Source of the DNA: Thermomonas sp.
GTDB taxonomy: Bacteria > Pseudomonadota > Gammaproteobacteria > Xanthomonadales > Xanthomonadaceae
DNA: 64,000 nucleotides
Assembly: GCF_029945965.1 (NCBI RefSeq)
Contig: NZ_JAQSDO010000015.1
Coordinates: forward strand, 1,119,952-1,183,951
Reading direction: 5' to 3'
Shown: positions 41,601 through 51,604 of the stretch, piece by piece
Layout of the letters: every line of letters starts with the position of its first letter
Numbering within the stretch: the stretch's first letter is position 1
Position numbers and translations under genes: made by a program
Notes under the pieces: model-generated
What the model was told of the DNA's origin: nothing
The model's database searches: none
The model's input: the letters and a program-made list of their open reading frames with translations, nothing else

Positions 41601-41693
41601 GGAGAGGTGTCCGAGCGGTTGAAGGAGCACGCCTGGAAAGTGTGTAAGCGTCTAAACCGCGCTTCGGGGGTTCGAATCCCCCTCTCTCCGCCA
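41601..41693 (+). tRNA. tRNA-Ser(GGA)
   Basis: ggagaggtgtccgagcgg...ctGGAaa...long variable arm...ggttcgaatcc...ctctccgcca. Confidence 0.95.
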
Positions 41694-41760
41694 GACGTCA
41701 CAGTGTCACCCACGCACCACGTTCAAGAATCATGCGTCGTCCAAGACGCAGTCCTATGGT

Positions 41761-41862
41761 GGCCCCGTCGGCCCCTCGCGACGCTAGATCGAAAACTCCG
41801 CCAGGGCCGGAAGGCAGCAACGGTATCGATTGATGCGGGCGCCGAGGTCAGTCGGCGGGGCC
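41761..41862 (+). ncRNA. ffs: Signal recognition particle 4.5S RNA
   Basis: ggccccgtcgg/...ggcggggcc closing stem and conserved ccagggccggaaggcagcaacgg apical domain. Confidence 0.88.
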
Positions 41863-42009
41863 ATCGCCTTTTTGCATTGCGAGGCAGCACCAACCATCCT
41901 CCGCATGCAGGTAGCCAGAACGATCGACACATCTATCCGTGCCGTGGCGTTCTCGAAACAGTCAGCATGGCCGCCACGCGATTGCACGGTGGCGGCGCTG
42001 GATGGCTCG

Positions 42010-43359
42010 CTAGAAGGCGTTCCAGATGAACGCATACCACGTATTGTTGTCACTGGCATTGCGGCCGAAGCCGTCGTAGTTCCGACTGGCGCCATTGAAT
42101 TTACTGTACATGGTGTACTGCAGCCCGAAGCGCAGGTTCACCCATGGCGACTTGTACGAATCAGTCTCGCCAAACGGCGTCCAGTCGGCCTGCAGGACCA
42201 CGCCGCTGCTGTCCGGTTTGCCGGTGCGGCTGCCATCCCCCGGATTAGGCGCGTACAGCAGCGTGTCTCGATCGCTGCGGACATCAAACAATCCGCCCGT
42301 CAATCCGTAGTGCTCCTTGTAGTACCAGGACGCATTCACGTTGGCACTGGTGACATGTCCATTGGGGTGGTCGGCTTCGCCTCCGACGAAGGCGAAGTTG
42401 CGCCGCTGGTGCTCTTGGATGAGATCCGCGTCGATGATGAAAATGGAATCTGTGCTACCCAGGAATTGATAGCTGGCGTCGACGCCGAGATCGTCATAGC
42501 GATTGGTCGGACCATGCATGCGATCGGGATGGATGCGCGCGGACAATCCGGTAATGCCCACTTCCAGCGTGTGGCCAGGTCCGGAGAAGGTCGTGTTGAA
42601 CCGGACATAGGGGGCGACACCGTCGATGCTCCCGCCATCATCCACGTTCATCCTTCTCAGCATGGATGCCGACCAACTGCGGTAGAAACCGATCTCGCCG
42701 TAGTGGCGTCCATCAAGATAGGCATATGCAGAGGCGCCGACCACCTGTTGCCCCAAGCCACCTTCCAGCAAGGTAGCCACGGCGGGACCAGGCACCAACC
42801 CGGACGCCATGAAGGGGAAGCGCCAGGCTGGGGAGGTGTTCCATGCATCCTGCGAACCGGGATTGTTGTTGACGCTAACCCCGAACACGCCGGAGTGATT
42901 GCCCCAAGTCACTGGCTTTGCAAACCGGATATCCACATTGTCCATGGTCAGCTTGCGGTCGATATCCGAATAGGTGATCTGACCGAAGGTGCCCAAATGC
43001 TCGCTGAGGCGTCCAGCCAGAAACAGCGATACCTGCTGCAACGAAAAATTGTTATTGGGCTTGTCGTAGGGGCCGGCGTTGTCCGGCTGCGCCTTCGCCG
43101 TCCGGCTGTAGGACTCCACATCCATCACCGACAACGGAATATCGCTTTCGCCATTGCTCTGGGTGTAGCCGTTGAGCTTGAACTGGCGCCCGAAGGCGGT
43201 CAGCTGCGGACCGAAACCACCCACATGGCATCCCGAGCATGCCACCCCGGTTTGCCTGGCGTAGGAAGGAACGGCACTGGCCTGGCCTGCCGCCAGCAAG
43301 GCCACGGCAAACAGCAGGCAGAGCGCGTGTTGGCGCCCAATGGCACGAGTACAATTCAT
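42010..43359 (-). CDS. Cyc2-like monoheme c-type cytochrome / outer-membrane porin fusion (putative)
   Basis: Signal peptide; one CSGCH heme motif in YARQTGVACSGCHVGGFGPQLTAFGRQFKLNGY; long beta-rich C-terminal part ending in aromatic NTWYAFIWNAF. Confidence 0.75.
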   Translation of the reverse strand: MNCTRAIGRQHALCLLFAVALLAAGQASAVPSYARQTGVACSGCHVGGFGPQLTAFGRQFKLNGYTQSNGESDIPLSVMDVESYSRTAKAQPDNAGPYDKPNNNFSLQQVSLFLAGRLSEHLGTFGQITYSDIDRKLTMDNVDIRFAKPVTWGNHSGVFGVSVNNNPGSQDAWNTSPAWRFPFMASGLVPGPAVATLLEGGLGQQVVGASAYAYLDGRHYGEIGFYRSWSASMLRRMNVDDGGSIDGVAPYVRFNTTFSGPGHTLEVGITGLSARIHPDRMHGPTNRYDDLGVDASYQFLGSTDSIFIIDADLIQEHQRRNFAFVGGEADHPNGHVTSANVNASWYYKEHYGLTGGLFDVRSDRDTLLYAPNPGDGSRTGKPDSSGVVLQADWTPFGETDSYKSPWVNLRFGLQYTMYSKFNGASRNYDGFGRNASDNNTWYAFIWNAF

Positions 43360-43442
43360 GATGTTTCCCCTAAGTGAATCGTGCGTACTCAGGCTCGAAA
43401 ATAAACCGCGGTAGCCCGAGACGTCGCGGTAGCGCGATGTGC

Positions 43443-43775
43443 TTAGCTAGGACGGTTGCTCTTGCTCCAGGCGGAACACCAGCCCTTCGGGGCAACGCTG
43501 TAGCCGGCGAACAGGGAGCAGGCGCCCGTGCTGGGAGTAAAGAACTGGCAGTTGGCGCAGTTGCTTCCCGGCTTGTGGTTGGCAGCCTTGACCAAAGAAG
43601 CATCTTCTGTGTAATTCAGCGCATGCGCCTGGGCATTGGTCACGGGCAACGGCGGCAATGGCTTGGCCTTGGCGTGAGCCTCAGTGGGCCAGCGCAGCAC
43701 AACAGGAATGGCAATCGCTGAAAGGCCCGCCAGGACCAGGAAACGACGTCGTTGCATGGTTTCGTTCGTGTCCAT
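43443..43775 (-). CDS. High-potential iron-sulfur protein (HiPIP), Tat-exported
   Basis: Twin-arginine leader MQRRRFLVLAGLSAIAIPVVL; CANCQFFTPSTGACSLFAGYSVAPKGWCSAW. Confidence 0.93.
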   Translation of the reverse strand: MDTNETMQRRRFLVLAGLSAIAIPVVLRWPTEAHAKAKPLPPLPVTNAQAHALNYTEDASLVKAANHKPGSNCANCQFFTPSTGACSLFAGYSVAPKGWCSAWSKSNRPS

Positions 43776-43922
43776 GGGATAGGCCTCCAGCCTGAGTTGG
43801 CTGGACCCTACTCCTAATGGAACCTTCCATTTGTGAAGAGTTCTATGCACATACAGCACGTATCGTCGGCAAGCCGACCAACGGTCTTCAGTCTTGCCGC
43901 GCGATACGGCATACGACCTGGT

Positions 43923-44432
43923 TCACGACAACGTCCCCACATCGCGCTTGCCACCGCGCTTGCCCAGCAATTTGGCAGGTCCGATCAGGATCGCGTGCGA
44001 CAGCGCCTTGCACATGTCGTAGACGGTAAGCGCCGCAACTGTGGCACCCGTCAGCGCTTCCATCTCCACGCCGGTGCGATGAGTCACCCGGACCGTGCAT
44101 TCGATGCGCAGCGTGCGCGGGTCGTGCCAGTCGATGGCGAGCTTGCAGCTGTCGATCGGCAACGGGTGGCAGAACGGAATCAATTCGTGGGTACGCTTGA
44201 CCGCCATCGTGCCGGCGATGATTGCGGTATCGACGATGCCGCCCTTGGCGCTGCGCAGGCCATTGTCGTGTAGCTGCGCGGCGACATCGGCCGGGAACCG
44301 CACGCGGCATTCCGCGCGGGCCTCGCGCACGCTCACGGCCTTGCCGCTGACGTCGACCATGGTCGGTCGGCCGGTGGAATCGAGGTGAGTGAGCTCGGGC
44401 GTTCGCTTCATCTGCATAGTATTGCCTGACAT
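43923..44432 (-). CDS. moaC: Cyclic pyranopterin monophosphate synthase (start 44432 or 44417)
   Basis: [63 protein letters not shown]. Confidence 0.96.
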   Translation of the reverse strand: MSGNTMQMKRTPELTHLDSTGRPTMVDVSGKAVSVREARAECRVRFPADVAAQLHDNGLRSAKGGIVDTAIIAGTMAVKRTHELIPFCHPLPIDSCKLAIDWHDPRTLRIECTVRVTHRTGVEMEALTGATVAALTVYDMCKALSHAILIGPAKLLGKRGGKRDVGTLS

Positions 44433-44443
44433 CAGGCTTGAGC

Positions 44444-45466
44444 TCAGCCGCCGACCAGAAACATCTCGACATGCCGGCGCGACGCCCCTGCTTCGCTGCC
44501 TGCTCCAATACGCCGCGTCTCGCTGTAGCGATCGGCGCGCTGTTCCCACAAACCCTCCACATAGCTTGCCAGCGCATTTTCGCCCTGTGCCAGCAAGGGC
44601 CGCAGCGCATGCCCGGCTCCGGCAAACAGGCAGGTATAGAGCTGGCCATCTGCGGAGACGCGCGCACGGTGGCAGTCCCCACAGAACGGTGCGCTGACCG
44701 AACTGACAAAGCCCACTTCACCGGCGCCATCCACAAAGGCATGGCGCGATGCGACTTCGCCGCGGTAATTGGGATCAAGTGGCTGCAGCGGCCAGCGCGC
44801 ATGGATGCGGTCGCGGACTTCGATCGACGGCACCACACGTTCCCGCGACCAGCCATTGCAGGTACCGACATCCATGTACTCGATGAAGCGCAGGACGTGG
44901 CCGTGTTCGCGTGCGTACGCGGCAAGGTCGACGATGCCATCGTCATTGACGCCACGTTGCAGCACGCAGTTCAGCTTGATTGGTGTGAAGCCTGCAGCCT
45001 TGGCGGCAGCAATCCCGGCGAGCACGCTGGCAAGCTCTCCACGACCGCCTGACAGCTCACGGAACAACACAGGATCCAGCGTGTCCAGGCTCACCGTGAT
45101 CCGGCGCAGACCGGCATCGCGCAAGCTTTGCGCATGGGCCGCCAGCAGGCTGCCATTGGTCGTCAGTGCAAGATCCTCGAGACCATCGATCACCGCTAAC
45201 CGCCGCACCAGCTCGGGCAGGCGCTTGCGTAACAGCGGTTCTCCGCCGGTCAGGCGCAGCTTGCGCACGCCAAGCTGGACGAAGCCACGGACCAGGGTTT
45301 CGATCTCATCGAACGACAACCGCGATGCGGCATCCAGCCCATAATCGTCGCCGATCTGGTCGGCCGGCATGCAATACGGGCAACGGAAATTGCAGGCTTC
45401 GATCACCGACAGGCGCAGGTCGCGCAGCGGGCGTCCAAGCAGGTCACGCGGGAGTACTGCGGTCAT
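44444..45466 (-). CDS. moaA: GTP 3',8-cyclase
   Basis: [20 protein letters not shown] radical SAM; C-terminal [20 protein letters not shown] Fe-S motif. Confidence 0.95.
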   Translation of the reverse strand: MTAVLPRDLLGRPLRDLRLSVIEACNFRCPYCMPADQIGDDYGLDAASRLSFDEIETLVRGFVQLGVRKLRLTGGEPLLRKRLPELVRRLAVIDGLEDLALTTNGSLLAAHAQSLRDAGLRRITVSLDTLDPVLFRELSGGRGELASVLAGIAAAKAAGFTPIKLNCVLQRGVNDDGIVDLAAYAREHGHVLRFIEYMDVGTCNGWSRERVVPSIEVRDRIHARWPLQPLDPNYRGEVASRHAFVDGAGEVGFVSSVSAPFCGDCHRARVSADGQLYTCLFAGAGHALRPLLAQGENALASYVEGLWEQRADRYSETRRIGAGSEAGASRRHVEMFLVGG

Positions 45467-46218
45467 TCCGGTACCACGCCGAGCGGCGTCCGTAACGCAA
45501 CCACCTCGCCCGGCATGCCGACCCGCCAGCCACGCGCGCGCAGGGCTTCGCCGTCCGCAATGCTTTCGTAGTGGTAGAGCAGGCAACGCTGCAGCAGCAC
45601 GTCTGGATATTCACGCTCGAGATCGTCGATGCCGCTATGCGAGGGATTACCGCGCAATGCGCAGTCGTGCGCGATCAGCTCATCGGCATCGGCATGCTTG
45701 GCCAGCATTTCCGGGATCGGACGGGTATCGCCGGTCCACACCAGGCTGCCATGCAGGCGCAGGCCGAACGCGGTGTCCGGCCAGTGGTGGCGCACCGGGA
45801 AGACCTCCAGGCGGATGCCGTCGTGCCAGAAATGATCGCCAACGGGAATGATCCGGAACGCATCCCAGAAATTGACCCCACCCTCGGCAAGTGCATTCGG
45901 ATAGCTGGCCACCCGCTGCTGCAGCAAGGGCATCAGGCCGACTGGCACATACAGCCGCACCTCGCCGCGACGCGCTTCGTCGAACCAACTATTGACGAAC
46001 AGCCGCTCGAAACCGGCAATGTGGTCCAGGTGCGCATGGGTCATAAACAGCGCCATCGGACTGTCGCCGTAGGCCTTGTGGTAGGCGGTCAATCCTTCGC
46101 CACCGCAATCAATGGTCAGCCACGGCGCGCCATCACGCTCGATGGTCGCCATCGCCGAACCCAACTCCACCGCAGAAGCGTTGCCGACGCCGAGCAGGCG
46201 TAGCGTCCATGCACTCAT
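45463..46218 (-). CDS. MBL-fold metallohydrolase
   Basis: LFMTHAHLDHIAGFERL; LVWTGDTRPI; LIAHDCA. Confidence 0.88.
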   Translation of the reverse strand: MSAWTLRLLGVGNASAVELGSAMATIERDGAPWLTIDCGGEGLTAYHKAYGDSPMALFMTHAHLDHIAGFERLFVNSWFDEARRGEVRLYVPVGLMPLLQQRVASYPNALAEGGVNFWDAFRIIPVGDHFWHDGIRLEVFPVRHHWPDTAFGLRLHGSLVWTGDTRPIPEMLAKHADADELIAHDCALRGNPSHSGIDDLEREYPDVLLQRCLLYHYESIADGEALRARGWRVGMPGEVVALRTPLGVVPE

Positions 46219-46961
46219 CAGTAGCCCCGTTGCCATGTGGCCTCATAAGCGGCGCGCAGTTGTGCGAAGCCTGCATCCACCTGCTCGACGCTGCGATCCC
46301 CACGCTGCTTGCGCAAGGAGCGCTGCAGGCGCTGCAGGTTGGCTTCACGCCAGGGCGTGGCCGGGATACGCAATTGCGAGCGGTCGAAATCGATCATCCA
46401 GCCATGGCCTTCGTCATCGAACAGCAGGTTGTGCGCGTTGAGGTCAGCATGGTCCAGGCCGGCGCGGTGGAAACGCGCGACCAATAGCCCGGCGGCCTCC
46501 CAAGGCGCCTGATCCTGCGCAGCCAGCACGGCCAACGGCTGTACGCCGGGAAGCCGCTGCAGCAGGATCGCGGCACGATACTGCAGGCCTTCGCGGCGAT
46601 ACCAGGCCGCGAATGGCATCGGCACCGGTAGCTTCTTCTCGCGCAACACCCGCATCAGGCGGAACTCGGCGAAACTGCGCACGCGGTTGACGCCGCGCCA
46701 GAGGTGGCCATCACGGCTCAGGCTGGCAGCCATGCCGCCGCGCAGGTAGTGGCGAAGGAACGCATCACCCTCGCCGGTCTGGATGAACCAGGCACCGCCG
46801 CGCCCGCCTTCTTCCACCGGCTGGGCGGCATCACCCCAGTGTGCGGGCGAGAACCAGTCGGGTTCGGGTTGCCTGATCTGGCTGCGGTCGAACAGAATCG
46901 CCCCATAGCCGCGGGAATCGCGGAAAGGCGTCAGGTGTTCGTTGGCGTCGAAACCGCTCAT
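46218..46961 (-). CDS. kdkA: 3-deoxy-D-manno-octulosonic acid (Kdo) kinase
   Basis: [59 protein letters not shown]. Confidence 0.9.
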   Translation of the reverse strand: MSGFDANEHLTPFRDSRGYGAILFDRSQIRQPEPDWFSPAHWGDAAQPVEEGGRGGAWFIQTGEGDAFLRHYLRGGMAASLSRDGHLWRGVNRVRSFAEFRLMRVLREKKLPVPMPFAAWYRREGLQYRAAILLQRLPGVQPLAVLAAQDQAPWEAAGLLVARFHRAGLDHADLNAHNLLFDDEGHGWMIDFDRSQLRIPATPWREANLQRLQRSLRKQRGDRSVEQVDAGFAQLRAAYEATWQRGY

Positions 46962-46981
46962 GACCCGAGTTTAACAAGCAC

Positions 46982-48043
46982 ATGCCCAACCCCAACCAGC
47001 CGCGATCAATCTGCCTGCTGCGCCTGTCGGCACTCGGCGATGTCACCCATGTGTTGCCGCTGCTGCATACCCTGCGCACGGCCTGGCCGGAGATTGAGAT
47101 CAGCTGGGTGATCGGCAAGGGCGAGCACCGCCTGCTGGATGGCCTGCCTGGCGTGCGCTTCATCGAGTTCGACAAGAAGGCCGGGCTGGCTGGCATGCGC
47201 GGCGTGCGCCGGCAATGCGGACAGCGCTTCGATGCGTTGTTGCAGTTGCAGGTCTCGGCGCGCGCCAACCTGCTGTCTGCCTTTATCCCGGCCCGGCGCA
47301 GGATCGGTTACGACCGCTCGCGGTCCAAGGATGGCCATGGCCTGTTCATCAACGAGCGCATCGCCGACCGTCCCGGCATCCATGTGCTGGACGTGATCGG
47401 CAGTTTCTGTGAGCCGCTCGGCCTGGTCCGCGGGGAGGTCGTCTGGAACCTGCCGGTACCTGACGACGCGCACGCATGGGCACGGGCGCAATGGCCGGAT
47501 GACGACATCCGTACGCTGATGATCTCGCCCTGTTCGAGTCATGCCTTGCGCAACTGGCGCCCGCAACGGCATGCCGCATTGGCCGACCATGCCATCGCGC
47601 AAGGTTGGCGGTTGGTGCTGTGCGGCGGCCGCAGCGAGCTGGAGCGCAACACCGGCGATGCGATCCTCGCGGCTATGCGCACGCCTGGAGATGACGCGCG
47701 CGTGCTCGACCTGATCGGCAAGGACACCCTCAAGCAGCTTCCCGCGCTGCTGGCCCGCGCCGACCTGCTGGTGTCCCCGGACTCCGGCCCGATGCATATC
47801 GCCAACGCGATGGGCACCAAGGTGCTGGGCCTGCATGCGGCCAGCAACCCGAAACGCAGCGGTCCGTATTCGGACCTGCGCTATTGCGTGGACCGCTACG
47901 ACGATGCCGCGCGCAAGTACCGCGGCAAACCGGCATCGGAACTCAAGTGGGGCAGCAAGATCGAAGCCGATGGCGTGATGGACCTGGTCACGCTCAAGGA
48001 TGCGATCGCCGCGTTCGAGCGGTATCGCAGCGACATCGGCTGA
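46982..48043 (+). CDS. Glycosyltransferase family 9 (LPS heptosyltransferase-like)
   Basis: ICLLRLSALGDVTHVLPLLHTLRTAWPEIEISWVIGK; LLVSPDSGPMHIANAMGTKVLGLHAASNPKRSGPY. Confidence 0.93.
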   Translation: MPNPNQPRSICLLRLSALGDVTHVLPLLHTLRTAWPEIEISWVIGKGEHRLLDGLPGVRFIEFDKKAGLAGMRGVRRQCGQRFDALLQLQVSARANLLSAFIPARRRIGYDRSRSKDGHGLFINERIADRPGIHVLDVIGSFCEPLGLVRGEVVWNLPVPDDAHAWARAQWPDDDIRTLMISPCSSHALRNWRPQRHAALADHAIAQGWRLVLCGGRSELERNTGDAILAAMRTPGDDARVLDLIGKDTLKQLPALLARADLLVSPDSGPMHIANAMGTKVLGLHAASNPKRSGPYSDLRYCVDRYDDAARKYRGKPASELKWGSKIEADGVMDLVTLKDAIAAFERYRSDIG

Positions 48044-48046
48044 CGC

Positions 48047-48454
48047 TTACGCGCCCTGCCTGTTGCCATAATCCTGATACGACTTCTCCTCGACATAAGC
48101 CGAGCCCAGCGCGAGGTTGATGTCCTTCTTGATCCGGGCGCGCACGTCGTTCTCGAAATAGACGTTGCGTGCCAACTGGATGAAGCCGTCATCGAAGGCC
48201 TGCGCCTTTTCCTTGATCCGGATGTCGTCCTCGATCACCCATAGCCGTTCATTGACCGCCTTGAGCTGCACGCGTAGTTCGGCGATGTCGCCACCAGCGG
48301 CGGAATGCGCCATCCAGACCTGCTCCAGCGCGTTCAGTTCGTTGCGCACATTGGCCAGCTTGGCCGGGTCGGACATACGCTCGGACTTGATCTGCAGGAT
48401 CGAGATCTTGTCCAACAGTTCGCCGAACGAGACGGGGACGAGGATTTCGGACAT
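48047..48454 (-). CDS. DUF6165-like conserved hypothetical protein
   Basis: MSEILVPVSFGELLDKISILQIKSERMSDPAKLANVRNEL; next to an LPS glycosyltransferase. Confidence 0.75.
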   Translation of the reverse strand: MSEILVPVSFGELLDKISILQIKSERMSDPAKLANVRNELNALEQVWMAHSAAGGDIAELRVQLKAVNERLWVIEDDIRIKEKAQAFDDGFIQLARNVYFENDVRARIKKDINLALGSAYVEEKSYQDYGNRQGA

Positions 48455-48548
48455 GGCGGGCGCGTTTTTTCTGGGGCGACCAGTGTAGCGCCTTGCCCGG
48501 CGGACACCCGGCCCGTATCATTCGCAGCCCGCTGCACCTGAAATTTCC

Positions 48549-48638
<90 letters not shown>

Positions 48639-48645
48639 GACAAGA

Positions 48646-48670
48646 ACAACGCCCCTTGTGGGCGTTTTTC
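48646..48670 (+). terminator. Rho-independent terminator of tRNA-Ser(CGA)
   Basis: acgcccc/ttgt/gggcgttttt. Confidence 0.8.
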
Positions 48671-48940
48671 TTGTCTGATGGAAAGGCGGCGGAAGAGAAC
48701 TCCCTGCGGGGTTCGACTGATTCGTCTGGAACGAATCAGGACAGCCGCAGGCTGCCCGAAGGGCGCGGCACAGGATGTGCCGCGTCTATCCCCCCACACC
48801 CCGTACCCGAACGCATCCTGTAGTGATCCACTCAACCTTCGCGCCCTCTCCACCCGCCAAAACCCATTCTGACCCGAACGCGTCCGGTTCCCCCGCACGA
48901 TTGCGTTAGCCCCTTCAAACCCCGGACGAAATACGCCCGC

Positions 48941-49645
48941 ATGATCGAATTCGGACACCTCAGCCATGTCGGCCTGCGCCGGGAATTGAATGAGGACACC
49001 TATTACGGCGACAGCGAACTCGGCCTTTGGCTGGTCGCCGACGGCATGGGTGGACACGAGTTCGGTGAAGTGGCCAGTGCGCTGGCGCGGGAAGCAATCG
49101 TGCGCGAGGTCCGCGCCGGCACGCCGCTTGCCGAAGCCATTCGCAGCGCCGACGTGGAAATCATCCGCTGCTCCAAGCGCCGCGGCGACAGCCTGCCGAT
49201 GGGCACGACGGTCGTGGCCGCGCGCGTCGACGGCAACCGTTTCGAAGTCGCCTGGGTAGGCGACAGCCGGGTCTACCTGTGGCGCGACGGCCAGCTTACC
49301 CAGATCTCGCAGGATCACAGCTACGTGCAGGAACTGATCGCCACCGGTGCGATCACCCCCGACCAGGCCCGCAGCCACCCGCATCGCAACGTGGTGACCC
49401 AAGCGCTGGGCGTCACCGATCCGAAACAGCTGAACGTGGAAACCCTGACTGGCGAACTGCGCCCCGGCATGCAACTACTGCTGTGCAGCGATGGCCTGAC
49501 CGAGGAAGTCGACGACAGCAGCATCGCCCGGGTGCTCGCCCACCAGGAATGCAGCGCGCAGGAATGCGTGGACGGACTGGTTGCCGCTGCGCTGGACGGC
49601 GGCGGTTCGGACAACGTGACCGTGGTGCTGGTCCGCCGCCACTGA
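48941..49645 (+). CDS. PP2C-family serine/threonine protein phosphatase
   Basis: LNEDTYYGDSELGLWLVADGMGGHEFGE; VGDSRVYLWRDGQLTQISQDHS; GGSDNVTVVLV. Confidence 0.94.
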   Translation: MIEFGHLSHVGLRRELNEDTYYGDSELGLWLVADGMGGHEFGEVASALAREAIVREVRAGTPLAEAIRSADVEIIRCSKRRGDSLPMGTTVVAARVDGNRFEVAWVGDSRVYLWRDGQLTQISQDHSYVQELIATGAITPDQARSHPHRNVVTQALGVTDPKQLNVETLTGELRPGMQLLLCSDGLTEEVDDSSIARVLAHQECSAQECVDGLVAAALDGGGSDNVTVVLVRRH

Positions 49646-49679
49646 GGCGAAAAACTCCAGGCACGCCTCCGGCCTCACC

Positions 49680-50390
49680 TCAGGCAGCAGACTCCAGCTG
49701 CAGCCACAGGCAGTGCCCGGCCTTGGCCTGCAGGCCCTGCAAGCGGGCATCATGGGCTGTCGTTTCCTCGTCATCGACCCGCACGCGCGGGCGCGCAGCG
49801 GCATCCGGGCTGGTCGCAGGCAGGGTCCGTTGCGCAACCGCCACGGGTTCGCTGGCAAAACCAATCTCTTCCTGTCCTGAGGTCAGTGCCAGGTAGGCCT
49901 CGGTCAGCAGTTGCGCGTCGAGCAGCGCACCATGCAGCTGCCGATGCGAGTTGTCCACGCCTAGTCGCTTGCACAACGCATCCAGTGAATTGCGCTGGCC
50001 GGGAAAGCGCTGGCGCGCCAGCAGCAGGGAGTCCTCGATGCCGCAACGGTCCTGGATACGGCCGTGTCCAGCGGCAAGCCGGGTCAATTCGGCATTCAGG
50101 AAACCGACGTCGAACGCGGCGTTGTGGATGACCAGTTCGGCGCCTTCGATGAAGGCCAGGAACTCATCGACGATTTCGGCGAAGCGTGGCTTGTCAGCCA
50201 AAAACTCCACGGTCAGGCCTGTCACTTCCTGCGCGCCCTGCTCGAACTCGCGATCCGGGTTGAGGTAGCACTGGAAGCTGCGGCCGGTCGGGCGCCGTTC
50301 CAGAAGCTCGATACAGCCGATTTCGACCAAGCGATTGCCTTTTTCCCAGCTCAGGCCGGTGGTTTCGGTATCCAGGACGACCTGTCTCAC
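49680..50390 (-). CDS. dnaQ: DNA polymerase III subunit epsilon
   Basis: MRQVVLDTETTGLSWEKGNRLVEIGCIELLERR; HNAAFDVGFLNAEL. Confidence 0.96.
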   Translation of the reverse strand: MRQVVLDTETTGLSWEKGNRLVEIGCIELLERRPTGRSFQCYLNPDREFEQGAQEVTGLTVEFLADKPRFAEIVDEFLAFIEGAELVIHNAAFDVGFLNAELTRLAAGHGRIQDRCGIEDSLLLARQRFPGQRNSLDALCKRLGVDNSHRQLHGALLDAQLLTEAYLALTSGQEEIGFASEPVAVAQRTLPATSPDAAARPRVRVDDEETTAHDARLQGLQAKAGHCLWLQLESAA

Positions 50391-50427
50391 GATGCCTGTC
50401 TCACGCGTTTTACCTCACGATTTCGCC

Positions 50428-50889
50428 TCATGCGCCACCCAACTCCTTGATCCTGATCGCCTCATTGCGCGCCAACACATCCACCCGCTCGTTTTCCGGG
50501 TGACCGGAATGACCCTTGACCCAACGCCAGTCCACCACGTGGCGACCGGCTGCGGCATGCAGCCGCTCCCACAGGTCGCGGTTCTTGACCGCATCGCCGC
50601 CCGAGGTCTTCCAACCGCGCCGTACCCAGTTTGCCATCCACTGGGTAATGCCTTGGCGGACGTATTGCGAATCGGTGGTCAGGATCACGTCGCAGGGCTC
50701 GCGTAGCGCTTCCAGCGCGCCGATCGCCGCCATCAGCTCCATCCGGTTGTTGGTAGTGTCGGCCTCGCCACCAGCCACTTCACGCTCGATCTCGCGCCAG
50801 CGCAGCAACGCGCCCCAGCCTCCGGGGCCCGGATTGCCCAGGCATGCCCCATCGGTATGCACCTCGACCTGCTTGCGTGCCGCCGTCAT
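50428..50889 (-). CDS. rnhA: Ribonuclease HI
   Basis: [55 protein letters not shown]. Confidence 0.97.
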   Translation of the reverse strand: MTAARKQVEVHTDGACLGNPGPGGWGALLRWREIEREVAGGEADTTNNRMELMAAIGALEALREPCDVILTTDSQYVRQGITQWMANWVRRGWKTSGGDAVKNRDLWERLHAAAGRHVVDWRWVKGHSGHPENERVDVLARNEAIRIKELGGA

Positions 50890-51557
50890 GCGGCGGGCAA
50901 TCCGGGCTGCAGGCGCAGTCTGCGCGTGGCGCGCATGGGCGTCAGCGGAATCCGGCGCTTCTCCGCACGCAACAGGAAGGCTGCACGCAGACCTGCGCCA
51001 TCCTGCAAGTGATCGTTGATCGACATCGCCCAAATCGGGCCTATCCCTTGCGACACCGGATCCGGCGACAAACCCGCGGCGCGCAACCGGCGGCGCCAGG
51101 TGAAAGGTTCTGCGGCGCGTGGTCCCTGCCCGCGCCAACGCAATCGATAAGGTGCCAACGGGTTCAGGGCCAACAGCCACAAGCCTCCGCCCGGCACCAG
51201 CACCCGCGCGCACTCGGCCAGTAGAACGGCAGGATCCGCACTGATGTCAGCCAGGTGCTGCACAACCACGATGCCACAGGATTCACTGGCCAGTGGCAGC
51301 ACTGCGCCGCAGCGGATATCCCCGGAAAAACCATTGCCCGCGGCATGCAGGCGCAATCCCGGAAGCTCCAGGCAATCGCTATCGCCCAGGTCGATCACTC
51401 CTGGCTGCAGCCACAGGCCGGGTTGGCCAGGTCGTTCGCGGGCCGCAGCGCGCAGCAATTCGGCTTCGCTGGCAATCACCATTTGCCCTGCCGGCCCGGC
51501 AAACCACGTCGCCGCGGCGGCAGGAGCTGGTTGACGGCGAAAGACAGGCATGGGCAT
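50886..51557 (-). CDS. SAM-dependent methyltransferase (YafS-position)
   Basis: Class I MTase pattern [36 protein letters not shown]; between rnhA and gloB. Confidence 0.8.
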   Translation of the reverse strand: MPMPVFRRQPAPAAAATWFAGPAGQMVIASEAELLRAAARERPGQPGLWLQPGVIDLGDSDCLELPGLRLHAAGNGFSGDIRCGAVLPLASESCGIVVVQHLADISADPAVLLAECARVLVPGGGLWLLALNPLAPYRLRWRGQGPRAAEPFTWRRRLRAAGLSPDPVSQGIGPIWAMSINDHLQDGAGLRAAFLLRAEKRRIPLTPMRATRRLRLQPGLPAA

Positions 51558-51604
51558 GGTTCGATTTTGCGGGAAAGCCCGCGCCGCGTCACGGACGGAC
51601 TTCG

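Noticed and set aside
41830-43377. 515-aa plus-strand ORF opposite the porin-cytochrome gene
   Set aside because: No domain signature; the minus-strand frame has a signal peptide, heme motif and barrel C-terminus, so this is a shadow ORF.
43888-44955. 355-aa minus-strand ORF overlapping moaC and moaA
   Set aside because: Out-of-frame with two well-supported genes; Arg/Ser/Ala-rich translation without domains.
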